From assembly GCF_000003815.2 (NCBI RefSeq), contig NC_049990.1, forward strand, positions 14,796,704 through 14,860,703: a stretch of DNA of 64,000 nt, in the 5' to 3' direction. The translations under genes and the position numbers were made by a program. Source of the DNA: Branchiostoma floridae. Its lineage: Eukaryota > Chordata > Leptocardii > Amphioxiformes > Branchiostomatidae. Each line of letters starts with the position of its first letter. The first letter of the stretch is position 1. Under the pieces are notes generated by a model. The model ran no database searches and was not told where the DNA came from. It saw nothing but the letters and a program-made list of their open reading frames with translations. Positions 12,301-27,300 of this stretch are shown piece after piece.

Positions 12301-15300
12301 ATTAATGTATGTAATTATGGCTATAATGGACCGGATAAGCACCAAATACAGCTTAATACGAGATGTCAATATAGCAAAGCTGGATGTAAGGTCTTTAGTT
12401 AGGCTAGGTTAGGCTAGGTCTTTAGTTTTATATAAGATTTCACTCTACAAAATGTACATTGCAGTCTTTTCGTAAAAAAAGAAATAATAAACAAACTTTG
12501 AGTGACTGGCCTATATATTAGATAATAGGTCATCTAAGGGTTACCTAAGGGTCATACGTAAGGATTGTTACGGCCCCGCCTTGGTGAATGTTTGTGTCCA
12601 TCTCATGAAAATAGTAAGTAAAGTTTTGCAATCGCGAGTTAAGTCAGAGGTATTTTACACAGTCTACCTGGCCTGGCTATCACGTCAGGCTACTCAGATC
12701 CCCCCATTCATAGCCCCGCAAAGACAAAATAGCTGATTGACAGGCATAGTAATTGCTAATCTCCAAGTATTAGTATATTCATAAGCCTTACTTAGATCCT
12801 CCTCTACAACCTAGCACAAACCGAGACAAGATACGATACCACCCGCGTTCTATGACCGCACTCGTACAACCCGGAAGTATATGATATTGTCGTAATCGGT
12901 TGCACGGAAACCCCCATGCAGTGTGAAATCGAGGCCAAAATCAGGCAAAAAGAGCCAGTTTGAAGGCCAACTTTGACTCTTCAAATCTCATCCTGAAATA
13001 GTATTTGAATCATTAAGCGTACTGTATGCGATCGAACAACTCATGAGGATTACGTTGGCACCTTTGACAGCCTGATTTGGCCCACCGCGATGTTTTAATC
13101 TTTTTTTACGTGACCATGTCTTATGCCTCAAACGGGCGGTCGTGTAACACCCTGCCATGGCATGACAATTAGTTCTGCTCCACCTTTGATTTGTCTGTGC
13201 TAAGACCCGGAGACTGAGGGCAGGGGGTTAATTTGGTGTGACTGGCCCTTGTCAGGGAAAGGAGATCAGGCTTCTGCTTCTGTCTGAAGGGCTTGAATGA
13301 TAAATGAAGATTAATGGTCCACACATTAGTGCTGGACTAGGGTGACAATGGTGCCAGTGTCATGTTGCACTGCACACCACTTTTGTAAGGGATGTGGTTC
13401 TCTCCATGATAAGAATCCCAAAGTAATTATATTAAGTAGATCGCAATTTACATAATTAGCATCTCATTATGTTGATAATCACCCTAAGTACCTACCTACC
13501 AAAAGCAAAGAATATCCATCAATCCCCTCTGCAGTTATCCTTTTTAAAAGTTACAAACTATAAGACCCACTGCAGTTCCAAACAAGCTGCTAGGGGGCCC
13601 AAAATTACACCATTCACTCCTAGTCCCAACAGCTATTCACCACTTAAAAATCATGAACATGGCACTTCTGGAAAATTTAGGCGCAAGTTTTGATGCTCAC
13701 TTGCAGTACCAAAACAAGTCCCTAGGAGGCCCATTATCGAACTTGACCTTCCTTTCTGTGTCCCCTACCTATCAACAAAATATCATTAGCATCCATGTAG
13801 AACATCTCGAGTTATCGTGTTAACAGACAAACGCAATTACATACAAAGCCAGCTACAGCACCATAGGTAAAAGCTAGCTAAACCATTCTCGCACATGACA
13901 ATCCTTTACACAACCGCTACACACCTGCCAAATATCGTAGAAATCGCCCAGCTGCATTTTGAGTTATGCTTCTCGAAACAAACCTCGAAAAAATACAAAG
14001 CTCGCTGCTGTACCGTAGGAAAATGCCAGGTAAGCCATTTTCAAACTAGGCATGCCTTTCGACAACCGCTACACACCTACAAAAAATCAAAAAGTTCCAT
14101 CCACAATTTCTCGACTTATATGCTGTTGACCTACATACAGACCCAAGTAAGCAATCTTATAATCTTCGCTGGCGAAGATAACTAAATATCTAATGACATC
14201 ACCTTCAATTATTTCTCCTTTCCATCATATTCGTAACTTCTACACATACAAGTATTCTGTCATGTACATGTCAACACTGATACTGATTCTTTATCTTCCT
14301 CAGTTCCTTCGTGCACTGCCCAAACAGACCTCGTTTTTGGCATCGATGGCACTGTGTCCACCAACACATTTAGTGCCATTGTGGCCTTCATCAGGAGAGT
14401 TGTGCATACTTTCACCATTGGTGCTGATGCAACCCAAGTATCTGTAATACAGGGAGGCAGTCCATCACGGATAGATTTCCCTCTGAACCAGTACCAAAGC
14501 CTGCCAGGGCTGATACAGGGTCTTGATGCTATACAACAGACAGATACGCCAGGGGAGGGCAAGACATTTAGTAACCTTGGAGCTTTCGGGCAGATGAATG
14601 GAGGAAGGACTGGAGTGAACAGGTAAGATGGATTAGCTTTTGCAGATGACTTAATAGACAATGATGATGTAAACAAATCTGAATTCTTGGATTGTCTTAA
14701 TTTCCTTAATGTTGTACCCGTATTTAACTTCAAGACATTAGGCAGTATAGGCTAGTTTTAAACTTTTAAGACATTTTAGTCTAAATATTGCTCACCAGAA
14801 CTACAGACAAAATATGCATAAATGTAAAACTTGAAAACTTATAGGCTATGAAGGTTACGTTAATAAAAGTTAAAAATATTACAGTCTAATTACTTACCAC
14901 AGCTATTGTAGACAAAAGTATCATGAAGTCAAGAAAGCATATTCCTTTGTAACCTGAAGTAGCTATTTGTCTACCAATTCTTATTACAGTGTTATACAGC
15001 ATGGAGAACTTTCGTCCGGAATAAAGGAGATTAATCTATTATGGTATGAAGCAGATATATCATGTGTTCTGCCTCTGTGCTGTTAATCTAAGATTGCATT
15101 TTTGTTACACATGCAGGCTGTTAGTTCTTCTCACTGATGGTGTGACAGGTGCAGAAGACTTCCAACAGGCAGCTGAAAATGATGTTGTGGTATTCACTGT
15201 TGCCATTGGTGAAGATGCTGAGCTGGCCAGCCTAGAGGCATTTAGTCCATCCAGTAACCATGTGTTCCGTGTGCGTGACTCATATGGGCTGGTAGATCTG

Positions 15301-18300
15301 GGCAACAGGCTGCCAAAGAAGCTGTGTGAAGGTATTTCCTTATTTTTTTACTTCTAATGCTAGTTAACCTCTATCTGCTGGGTTTAAAACAGGTTATTTA
15401 GAGATATCTACGTTGTATACAGTCAACAGATGGTGACAAGTTTCAATATCTTCAATACATGTGCTATATAGCTGTTTTAAACCACCGTCCGTGGATCTGA
15501 TATCCGTAAATACCGTTATATAAACAATGGGAATAGATTAACCTGAAGATAAAGGTCAACTAGCATTGCAATGTATCTTAAGAATTTTGATATACATGTC
15601 CTCAGATTTAGTGAGGCATTTATTTTGAGAACTTGAATGTACAAACTAATGGCTGTGTGTCTTTGTACAATTTGTCTTCTTTTACATATTGTAAACTGCA
15701 AAAGAAGAATCATGAAGTAGACATATACATGTACATGTACATAATGAGATTCTTGACATTTTTTCTGAATGTTTTACTTAGTAGTACTTACTTTTACTTA
15801 CTGAATGTTGTATTGATTCAAAATTATCTGTACTTTTGACAGTTGGTGTGACCAGCTACATGACTGTGACCTTGGATGTGAATTACACCATGGAGTTCCT
15901 AACTGCAGCCTCCCCAGGATTCACTGCTCTCAACCTTGCTGTTAAAACTACCGTATGTTCCGTCTACTTACAGATCATATCGTATATACTACAAAATGTA
16001 TTTGTCTATGAAAAAATCCTGTCTCAAATGGTTTGCCTCTATGCAGTCAGCATTTTCTTGCATTAAATGAACAGCTTATTCCTGTATGGGTATTGAGAAC
16101 CATTATTATGAGTTAACAATAAGAACCCATAGTGAATCAAATCTCACATTGATATGTTTAGTAAAAAATAGTTGAACAAAGCCACAAAATTTATGCCTGC
16201 TATGTAGGTAGAAGTTGACATGTGTGCCACAAAAAAAGAAGTCTCAGGCAGAACTTATCTCAGAAATGCTGTTGATATAGGTAAGTTTACACTTTGTCAA
16301 TATTAAGACTGAAACAGAGATACCAACTTATTGTGACTATGGTTTGGAACCAGGGTTTTTACTCAGGATTTGTATTAATCTCAATGATTGTTCTTGAACT
16401 TTCTATGCAGTTTTTGAGAGGCCTGCAAGGAGTGTTTGGATTCCAAGCTGTGCAAGTCTTCAACCTCATGCCCGGGTATGTCATGCTTTCTGTACACACA
16501 TTTTTGATTTGTTCTAAAAGCCTTCAACAATATGCTGCGTTCAAAATCACAGCAGCTGGACATTCATTTTCTGAAATATTTTGTGAAACAAAAATAGCCA
16601 GACTTTACATTTTACCGGTGCAATGGCTGAGTGAGTAGAGTGTTTGCCTTGCCTTTGGTAGGTTGTGAGTTCAATACCTGACCAATATACCAAAGACTTA
16701 AGAAATAGTACTGTCAGTCACATCTAGGTACCAAACTTTCACAGTCGGAGTTGATTAAAACTAATTTGGAAGAGTATAAGAATAGACACAAATCACTTTT
16801 AGTGGACTAGTCCCCTGGTGTAGTGGCATGTACAAATGTGTGGCCCAAAGGCTACAGAAATGGTGATGGGTGCCATCTGTTACAGATCTTTAACTTCTTT
16901 TATCTCACTTTTGTAATAATGATTTCTTCTCCATTGTATGACAGACCCTGGTATAGCACACGTGCTAATATCCGGGTTATTGCGGGTGCCTATGCCTTGG
17001 ACGCCATTCAGCAGAGGGTCTTCAACATCACAGCAGCTGGGCAGTTTGGCTCCTACAGCTTTGACGTGGCAACCATCACATATGACCAGATTGGTAAGGC
17101 TACTGTCTCAGCTGTAGTTGTAGACTGTCCCTTGGAACAGTCAGTATTTAATGATACATCGTAAAGCTATTCATCTATTTGTTTTCTTTAGCCAGTGTGT
17201 TAAGTCTTAAGTTAGACTTAAGTTTTTCAGTGAGGGCCTATATCCTTAATGGCTACCTCTGACATTTTTTGGTATCTTTGATGAATTTTAACACTTTTGT
17301 TCAACACAAAGAAGGAAAGTTCACCCCAAATTTTTAGTTGCACATACATCAAACTTAGTCATCAGTGACATTGACATTTTCTAGCGCATGACCTTAGATC
17401 TAAGGACGCATGCATCAAGTAATGAATTGTAATTTTGAGTTTCTTATTTACCTGTAACTGTTATGTTAGTTTGATGCAGGGATTCCTGTCTTCCACCCCA
17501 CCACTACTACTACTTTTGCACAGGCTAAAATTAGTCACTTTGATAGAGTCTAGAAAAGACTAGTCTAACAAGTAAGAAGTATGCGCCAGCCCACCTGGAA
17601 ATAGATAACAGTTGTGGTAGTATGGGATAATGAACTGTTCACATATCACGTTTGTTTCTCTGCTTGTAGTAAACCAGCTCCTGTATGGCTACATTGAAGT
17701 CCGCACAGTGTTTATGCAGAGCTACAGAGACCAGTTGTCAGCATCGTACAGAATACTAGCCAGCAGTGTAAAACTGAATGTGAGTATAAGAGTGTCTTTT
17801 TCTTTTCCAAACCTGCATCAGTGTTAGATTTAAATGGGGTACATGTCATTGTGTCATATCATCACACAATATTTGACATACTTCTTTTTTCGCTGTAACT
17901 AGTTAAATCTATCTATCTACTGAGGGTTTTTTTCCAGTATGAAATGATGTTCAAAATAGTTTTGCATGGAGTTTCTTATATGGGACCAGTTATTCAAAAA
18001 GCTATAATTTTATCTTCCAGGTTCTTCGAATCTTCAGTAGTCTCTACGGGGTTCGATCAATGGCAGTTACAAATATCAAGCCAGGGTGAGTATTGCATTG
18101 TTTTGTTCAACCTTTCTGAACAATAACATAACTACTATTTATCAAATATTGTGTAAACTTAGTTACAATCATATTTGTACTTGGAAGAGAAACTCTCACT
18201 CTCATGAAGCAGAATTGTTGCTTTTCATTCAATCTGCCTAAGAAGCCAAGCTTTCCCTTGTTTACTGTTAAAGTGTATAACTATTCTATTTTCAGCACCA

Positions 18301-21300
18301 CGGCTACTACAACCTGGATTGACTTCCAAATAAACTGTGCCCAAACTGCTGTACCCAACATTGTCACCACCTACTTGGATGTTACTGACTCGAATCAGAT
18401 GGTTGGAACCCTGGATATCCTCCCTGGGTCTGGCTATTTATCCATTGAAGGTTAGGATCACATTCTACATAAGTGTTAGAATGTTAGTCACTGTGTTTGA
18501 TATGGAGGTAATTTCTATTTTGCAGTTTTTTTTTACTTTCACTTTGTGACTTGTGTCCATCAAATGCATGTTTTGGAAAAAAATTCATCACCCTTTTACT
18601 AGACAAAGGCTAGTGAGTCATAATTATTTGAATTTTGATAATCTTCATCTATGGTTGCAGATGGAATGACCAAATGTTTCATTAAATTCATAGAATAGAC
18701 AGAATGGGCCTATTAACTATTTCTTTGTTGTATACTTATTGCACTGTAGACTTACATATGTTCAGTGTTCATGAAGATGTGGCATATCTTTCCTTACAGG
18801 ATCTTTTGAATCTTTATATCTTTATTTTATTAAGTCATGTTGCAGTGTTCTTTTCTTGTGAATTCCAATTATAAAGTATTATCCAAAAATGTGTTCCAGC
18901 ACCCCGATGTGGAGTGGAGCTGGACCTGGTGCTTGTACTTGACGACTCAGGCAGTGTAGGGGCTGGGAACTTCAATAAGTTAAAGGAATTTGTCAAGAGA
19001 CTTGTTGCCCAATTCGAGTTTGCACAAGATGCAACAAGGTAAAGACTGTAGACAAATGTAACATGATATCATGCTATTACTAAGCAACAATAGAACACTG
19101 CAACATGACTTAATAAAATAAAGATATNNNNNNNNNNNNNNNNNNNNNNNNNNNNNNNNNNNNNNNNNNNNNNNNNNNNNNNNNNNNNNNNNNNNNNNNN
19201 NNNNNNNNNNNNNNNNNNNNNNNNNNNNNNNNNNNNNNNNNNNNNNNNNNNNNNNNNNNNNNNNNNNNNNNNNNNNNNNNNNNNNNNNNNNNNNNNNNNN
19301 NNNNNNNNNNNNNNNNNNNNNNNNNNNNNNNNNNNNNNNNNNNNNNNNNNNNNNNNNNNNNNNNNNNNNNNNNNNNNNNNNNNNNNNNNNNNNNNNNNNN
19401 NNNNNNNNNNNNNNNNNNNNNNNNNNNNNNNNNNNNNNNNNNNNNNNNNNNNNNNNNNNNNNNNNNNNNNNNNNNNNNNNNNNNNNNNNNNNNNNNNNNN
19501 NNNNNNNNNNNNNNNNNNNNNNNNNNNNNNNNNNNNNNNNNNNNNNNNNNNNNNNNNNNNNNNNNNNNNNNNNNNNNNNNNNNNNNNNNNNNNNNNNNNN
19601 NNNNNNNNNNNNNNNNNNNNNNNNNNNNNNNNNNNNNNNNNNNNNNNNNNNNNNNNNNNNNNNNNNNNNNNNNNNNNNNNNNNNNNNNNNNNNNNNNNNN
19701 NNNNNNNNNNNNNNNNNNNNNNNNNNNNNNNNNNNNNNNNNNNNNNNNNNNNNNNNNNNNNNNNNNNNNNNNNNNNNNNNNNNNNNNNNNNNNNNNNNNN
19801 NNNNNNNNNNNNNNNNNNNNNNNNNNNNNNNNNNNNNNNNNNNNNNNNNNNNNNNNNNNNNNNNNNNNNNNNNNNNNNNNNNNNNNNNNNNNNNNNNNNN
19901 NNNNNNNNNNNNNNNNNNNNNNNNNNNNNNNNNNNNNNNNNNNNNNNNNNNNNNNNNNNNNNNNNNNTAATGAGTTGATGCTATCCATCGATCTATAGTG
20001 TAACCTATATCTGTTGTTTTAAAAACAGGGTATCAGGTACATACTATCAAGGTAGTCGACTGACAGCGGTTTCTAACTGTCAATGTGGTACCACCATTGG
20101 TCTACTTCATATCCTTAGATATAGTCTGTTTTTGTAAACAATGGATGTATGCAGTTCCACAGATAATGGTGCACTAGCATTAATATCAGTGAGAAACTCA
20201 CAGGCTAAATTTTATCTGATTTAGTAAAAGAAGCTCATATTGAAGAAATGAAGGGTTTGCTTGTGTCAATAGTTGATACAATCATTGATAACATTTTTGT
20301 GATCAGTGTTGAAAATAATTCTTCATTGTTACAATTCCTTTAATGTAACCTGGTGTTTTTCTTTTTGTAAGGATTGGCATAATCCAGTATTCCACTGATG
20401 TAAAAGCAGTCTTCAGTCTGAACTCTTATGACACATTGGAGGACATCAACACAGCAATTGATGGCATGAAGTACAAGGGTGGAGGTACCAACACTCACCT
20501 GGCTCTCTATGACCTGGTCAACAATGCATTCAGGTACCTACTAAATAGATAGAAGTACATACATGTTACACACATTTTTTACATACTTTCAGCCACTTTA
20601 AGTTATTGTGTTTGTCATTGATTCCTCTGCATATATTCTCAATACTAAGAGTGAAAGTTTTATCCACCATATAGCAAAATCAATAGATTGAGAGGATTGT
20701 CCAAAAAAACTAAGTGTAATATGTCATCAAATCAAAACAAAACAAAACAAATCAGAGGATGGGAAAAGAGTACCCTTAAAAGAATTCTAGCTTGTCTATA
20801 GCTTAAAATATGTAATTGCAATACGACTTTCTTCCAGTGTTGTTTCTTGGTTTAACAAAATAGGAATATCCCTTATACACATATGTATTTGCAGAATGCT
20901 TAGTATTGAATACCGGGTATGAATTATGTTTTTGTAAAGGTCATATGATCTTTCTAAATCTTGATATTTTTATGATTTTGGGGGCTACCTTGGAAACAAG
21001 TTTCCAATATAACGGAGGGGGCTACCCCTAAAGATTCACAGATGAATAAATAGATAAATATGTGTCCATACAGCTACCAGAACGGTGCTAGGCCTACAGC
21101 CAGCAAGGTTGCAGTCATCATCACAGATGGGATGTCCACCCAGCCCATCACCAGGGCCGCACAGGAAGTCAAGACTGCTGGGATTGTCATGTATGCCATG
21201 GGTGTCGGTAGTGGAACTGACCAATCAGAGCTGCAAGAAATCGCAAGTTCCTCGGACAGAGTTTTCAGTGCATCAAATTATGACTCCCTCCTCACTCTGA

Positions 21301-24300
21301 CAGGAGGGCTGGCAAATAGGTTCTGTGATGGTAAGAAACTGTCTGCATTTTAATCCTTTTTTTTAAAGATTTACATGAATTGTATGATTGCCTAATTACT
21401 GTATGTTTTTGTCTCTGTCTGAAAGCAACGTTGCACTGTTTGTAATGAACATTTATTGATTGATTTTTTCAGCTGTTTACAAACAGCCAGGGTTGCCCAA
21501 CTAGCCAGGGGCTATTGCCAAGGGCTAACCCTGGACATTCTTATAGTTATACTTTAGTTTCATACCTCACCTATCACACAGCCTTCTTTGGGCACCACTC
21601 AACTGGACATACCTCCTGGTCCTCTAATATTCTTATTCTATCTTGATGTCATGATACATCTAGACATTTGTGCTTAGCATCATATTGTTGCAGTGTAGAT
21701 GCATTGCAAATTCCGTAGCTAAACATTTTTCTTTTAAACTCCATGTATAAACTTAATTGTTTGTCCATCCCCAACTTAGTAGATTTATTAATTCATTACA
21801 TTGGGCCGTACCAGAGCGAGAGTATCTTGCTAATGTTATTTTTTTTTACAATCAGATGGCAGCAGTGTGACAAGCGTGGCCACAGTAGATCTGAGTGATG
21901 ACTTCAGTGTTGACTTGTTGAACGTGACATCAGACACTTTCATCACTCTTCGAGCAACAGTTCTTGAACAGGTAATGTATTGACAAGCAAAGTTCTGAAT
22001 TTTTGAGCTGTTGAGGCAATATGTATATGTCATCAGTTTGATTTGCATGTAGATTGCCTAAAGAAGACATGAACATGTTTATAAATTGAATAATCTATAC
22101 CAAATGAATGTAGTAATAATTACTTAATAATGAATTTGACATACTCAGAGAATATATCTTGATGTTTACACTTTTTTTTGTTTTCTCTTGATTCAGCTGA
22201 ATTTTGTGCTTGGAAACTTTTCCAACCTCATCCTTACAAACATCAACTTCCAGCCAAGGTGAGCATACTGACCTTTACAGCAAGAAATTCTTCATATACT
22301 TAAAAAGTGAAGGTTTTGAGACATTATAGCATACACAATATTCATTGGTAACTTTTAGCTTTAAATGACAAGAGTAGGATTCCTGGCATTCCTGATAAAA
22401 CATTGAGAAGGTACTTTGCTCGACTTTCCGTACTTCACACAGATGTAATATTTGGTACCTGGATATTTGGTATTGAAAGGAGAGCTCCGTCATCTAATTG
22501 ACTCAGTGGTTTCACAAAGGTATAAGGCTTCAAAAAGACTATCACATCACGTTTATATGCTGTCATGGTAATAAAATTGTGTTTTAATCCCCACAGCATA
22601 AGCGGCAAAGTCAGGGTGGTCTTTACCTTGAACTCTCTGGGATACATTGTCAACGAGCTGCAAATCATCATCAACCAAGTGGCCTCAACTGGGACCTTTG
22701 GCAACTTGGCAGTCACAGGTGCTACCTTCGATGCTCAAGGTACATGTACAGCTACTATAGCTTGTTTATCTAACGCTAGTTCACCTTTATCCGTGGGGTG
22801 ACCTTTATTCGTTGTCATTAAAAACAGCACATTTAGTGGTATTAAGTCTGCGGCAGTGGTTTCAAATGTGCAATATTTTCAAAATGTTCCGATTTGAAAC
22901 TATTGTCAGCACGGCCGTCGACTTCATATCCTTAAATACGTTTTTTACTTACAAACAACGGATATAGGTTACCCTCGGATAAAGGTGAACCAGCATTACT
23001 GATTTTTATAGTGATTGTTCATTTCAATCAATCAACTGTGGACATCATTTTTTATTTATTAAAACTAAAAATTGAAGTTGAATGAAGACTCATCTTGGTG
23101 AGTAGAATCAATAATTATACAGTTTGAACTTTGTTCCAACACAAAGAAAAACAGTATAACTTGTAAAATGGGGAAAAGTGTATAAATGTAAGTTCTAAGC
23201 ATTGCATTGTAATGAATAAAGATTTACACCAAATTCAAATGTTACTTAGCAGTGCTTTCCAATGATTTAAAACTGTGTGAGACAGTGAAGTGTATGCTTA
23301 TTTCAAACAGCTTTGGACATATTAAACAGTGTTATAGGAATTGATTCTTGAAAACATATTGAAAAATATTTACAGAAATGTTAGAGCTGTTTATTGCATA
23401 AAAGGGTGACAGGGATACTCTTATATTACAGTTTGAGGAATAACTGTTCTTTTCCTGCTATGGCTAGGTCCTGCAGTTCTCTATGGCATTGTGGAGGTGA
23501 ATAGAACATTTACATCAGAGATCAGAAGCATTTCCAGCTATGAGGCTGCTGCACTTAGTATCTCTTTTACATACCAGGTAAGCTGATTTCAGTATCCATT
23601 ATAGCACACTGAATCAGTCAAACGAAAAGAGCTAAAAAGTATAGTATAGTTTGTTCTCTCAGGGAAAAATAACAATTGGGTTATATGGGTCATTAGAGCT
23701 GATTAGTTTTTGAATCTTCCTCCTGTATGTTTGAGGCATTTTAGAGTCATTATGTACAGTTTCCAATGATGCTGTCTTTGTCCTTGGTACTGAAACCACG
23801 ACTATGTTATGTCTAAAGACTTTCTGTGAGCTGTAATGCTTTTACTGCATTTATTTTTTTGTATGAACAATTCGGAACAACATGTATATGCAAGTGCAAA
23901 GTACAATGTATATACAAGGTTTAAAGGTTATGTATATCAACGAATGGCTTGTACATTTCACAGTTGCTGCAAAGCTTTACTACCAGTGTCAACTTTGCTA
24001 GGGTCACCTACATCTCTCCTGGGTATGTCTCTTTTGAGCCTGTAGCTTACAGTGTGCACTTACAATATATTAAAATCTTTCTGACTATAATCCATGTAAT
24101 GCAATATAAGTATGTAAGAATATTAATTTCTTATGTACATCCATAAGTAGAAGAAAAAGGTGCAAAATGTTTATACAGTTGAGTATTTGAGAACAGGAAT
24201 CTGCAAATTTAATGCCACTTAGAGATAGAACACAGAAAAAGAACTACTAGGAGAATCAAATGGCGTTTTTGCTTTCATGTCTATCATTTTTAAAAGCAAT

Positions 24301-27300
24301 TCTGTTTTTCTAGAAGTTGAAGTCAGATTGACAGAAGGATAAGTGTGATTGAGTCCTACACAAGTGGTGATTATGACCAGAGCTGGTAGATGTCATCCAA
24401 TTAAAGATACAAATATCACATTGTGTACCTTTATTGTTAAGAAGTTCCAAATACAAAATGTGGATTGGTGTCTGACTGATTTTCTTTTCTATGTCATTAC
24501 AGGTATGCAGCGACGACAACCCTTGTGTCCTTTGTTACTTCAGTGAGTGCTAATGTCTCGGATGACATCCTCACCAACTTCAACGCCTCTGTGGCTGGGA
24601 CCCCAATGTTCCTTCAAGGAACACTCAGTCCAGAATGTAAGTCAGGGTTATATCAACTTTTACACACTCCCTTACACTTTTGTAAGCCTTACCCTATTGG
24701 TATAATGATCGAAAGCACTAGGTCACAGAAAAATAGACATGCTCTGAAATTAGTACACCTTTTTAATATTACATTTAAAAGATTTTTATCTGATGCATTT
24801 GGCATAACCACTGGAACCACTTTTCATATTTCATCCGATAGGATGTTAAATGGAGATCCCGTGTTTGAGGAGAGCTACACCTGAAGCCCGTTAAAAAAAC
24901 CCACCACACTTATCGAAAAGAGTAAAGGTTTTCCCAGGTGTAAGTGGAACAAACCATTACAGTCTGATAGTCCTTCCACAAATGTGGTAAAACTTGATAA
25001 TAAAAAAAATGTGTTCCATGTTTTTATATTGTTACAGTGCCTATGTGTCCTGCAAAGATGGATGTAGTTTTTGTACTGGATGGCTCTGGCAGTGTTGGCC
25101 ATGACAACTTCCAACGGATGAAGTCCTTTGTCAAGAGAGTTGCTGGGAGCTTTGCCATCGGACCATCATCAGCCCAGATCAGTTTGTTCCAGTACAGCAA
25201 CTTTGTCATGCAAGAATTTGCCCTGGACACCTACGAATCCATCGGTGAGATCAACCAGGCTGTTGATGCTGTCATGTACCAAGGCGGGGGAACAGCCACA
25301 GGACTGGCGCTGTACGAAATGAGACAGTACGGCTTCTCCTTTGCCAACGGTGGCCGCCCTGGGACACGACGGGTCGCCATTCTCTTGACAGATGGCATGT
25401 CATCTGACACTGTTGACAAACATGCAATGGCAGCCTGGCAGGCTGGTATCAGCTTGTATGTTGTCGGGATTGGATCAAGTGTGGACATGAATGAGCTGCT
25501 GGCAATTGGAGGCACTCCGGACAATGTCTTTAGCCTGGGCAACTTTGGACAGCTACAAGATCTTGGCAGCCGCCTGCCAAACCGCCTGTGTGAAGGTATG
25601 TTCCAGTATTTGCTGAATCTACTCATCTATCTGGATATCATTGCACTGTGGCAAATATCCAATACCTTGTCCTGCTTTTAATTCAAAGTAGTGTTCAAAT
25701 TTTCATATCATTATAATAGTGGTGACATTTCCACTCAAAGAGTAGCTACATGTAGTGAAAAAGAGTGATCTTTAATAATGCATTGCAAGCAAGAACTTAA
25801 ATGAGCATTCCAAGTATTGCCGAGAGCTTTTGAATCAGTAGGAATAGCAAGGAATGATTCTGATATGATATGTAAATTTCTAATACATCTTTAATGAGTT
25901 TGCAACATGATATTTATGATATTTGACATTTTTAAATGAATGTTACCAATGTTACTAAGTGAACTAAATTCTTTGGCTTTCTTTCAGTTGGACGGAGTAT
26001 GAATCTAATCCTGTCTCTAGATGTTACATCTGTGCCCTGCTCATCCATGTTACGACAGCAGTTTATGTGTCTTCAGACAGCGGTAAGAAAAATATACAAA
26101 GTTCTAAAAAAGAAATTTATTGCTAAATGTAAACATGTAATTACATAAACTTTATCAGTGATAGTATTAGGTCTAAACCAATTGCTTTGCATACATACAT
26201 ACATACATCTCAGGAGTTATACAATCATGTATTATATGACCGTAAAAATTTGACTTTTGCCTGTGGAAATTTTAGAGCTATCATGTATCATTAGAATACA
26301 TTGTACATTAAACTGTGATACGAAAACACCAGAAAGTAACACTGCACTGAGTCTGCATGCAAGAAGTTGCGTTGTTTACTTACTGTCATCTAAATTGCAT
26401 TGTATATTTTGCGTCATAGCTCAACCAGGCTGGACTTTCCTACCAGAATGGGATTCTTTCAGTGGCACCAGTCAATCTTATACGGTATGTAATAGATTAC
26501 ACAACTTACACTAACAATGATGATGATCATGAATGGTAAAACCATTTATTTTGTAAATACATTGCATCCGGGGAGGCTGAATTACGTATTAGTTACACTT
26601 AGTTACAGGCATAATTCCATTAAAATCTGAATACGCATCAAAATTTAACAAATTGTTAGAAACAAAGATAAAAACAACTGAAATATCCGGGAAAGCACCA
26701 ATCATATGACAACTGTTGACAAAAGATATCTCAATAAGATAAATATATTAAAGTATATTACATACATACAGATTAGTCAATACAGATCCGTCAATATTAC
26801 ATACAGATTAGTCAATACAGATCATAAAAGCTTATAGAATTCTCAAGTATATAAGCATCTGCATCACATATCATTGTTAATAGGTACTGTACAGGTAAGA
26901 CATTGTGACGGAGGTCAAAAGTTCATTACATTTAAGTGCACACTAGTTTCGTCTGATCCAGAGTGGAAAGTAGATGACGACGTTTAAGTTTATGGTGATA
27001 AATGGACAGCTTGTATTGCTATCAATGTGAAAGTCTCATTATTTGAACATATATTTTGCAAGAGAAAAGTTGAGATTACTTGAATCAAGTAACAACTATA
27101 ATTATAATATATATAATAGTGTCCTTTTTCAAAATGTTTGTGAGTGAAATAAAGAGGATGTTGTACACACTATCCCAAGAACACAAGTTTGGTAGCAATG
27201 AGCATTTCATTGTATAATTATATCACAAGACTCTCATTCAACAGACCCCTGGAATACAGCTACGTTTTCCGGCTGGTTTTCTTCCAATATGCTCGAGCTG

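Noticed and set aside
13895-14447. Coding gene in the intron before U1
   Set aside because: The short ORFs lie over a diverged tandem repeat, or run into the real VWA exon out of frame.
19110-19988. Long ORFs made mostly of X (also 38654-39529, 42629-42962, 60057-60437)
   Set aside because: They only span N gaps.
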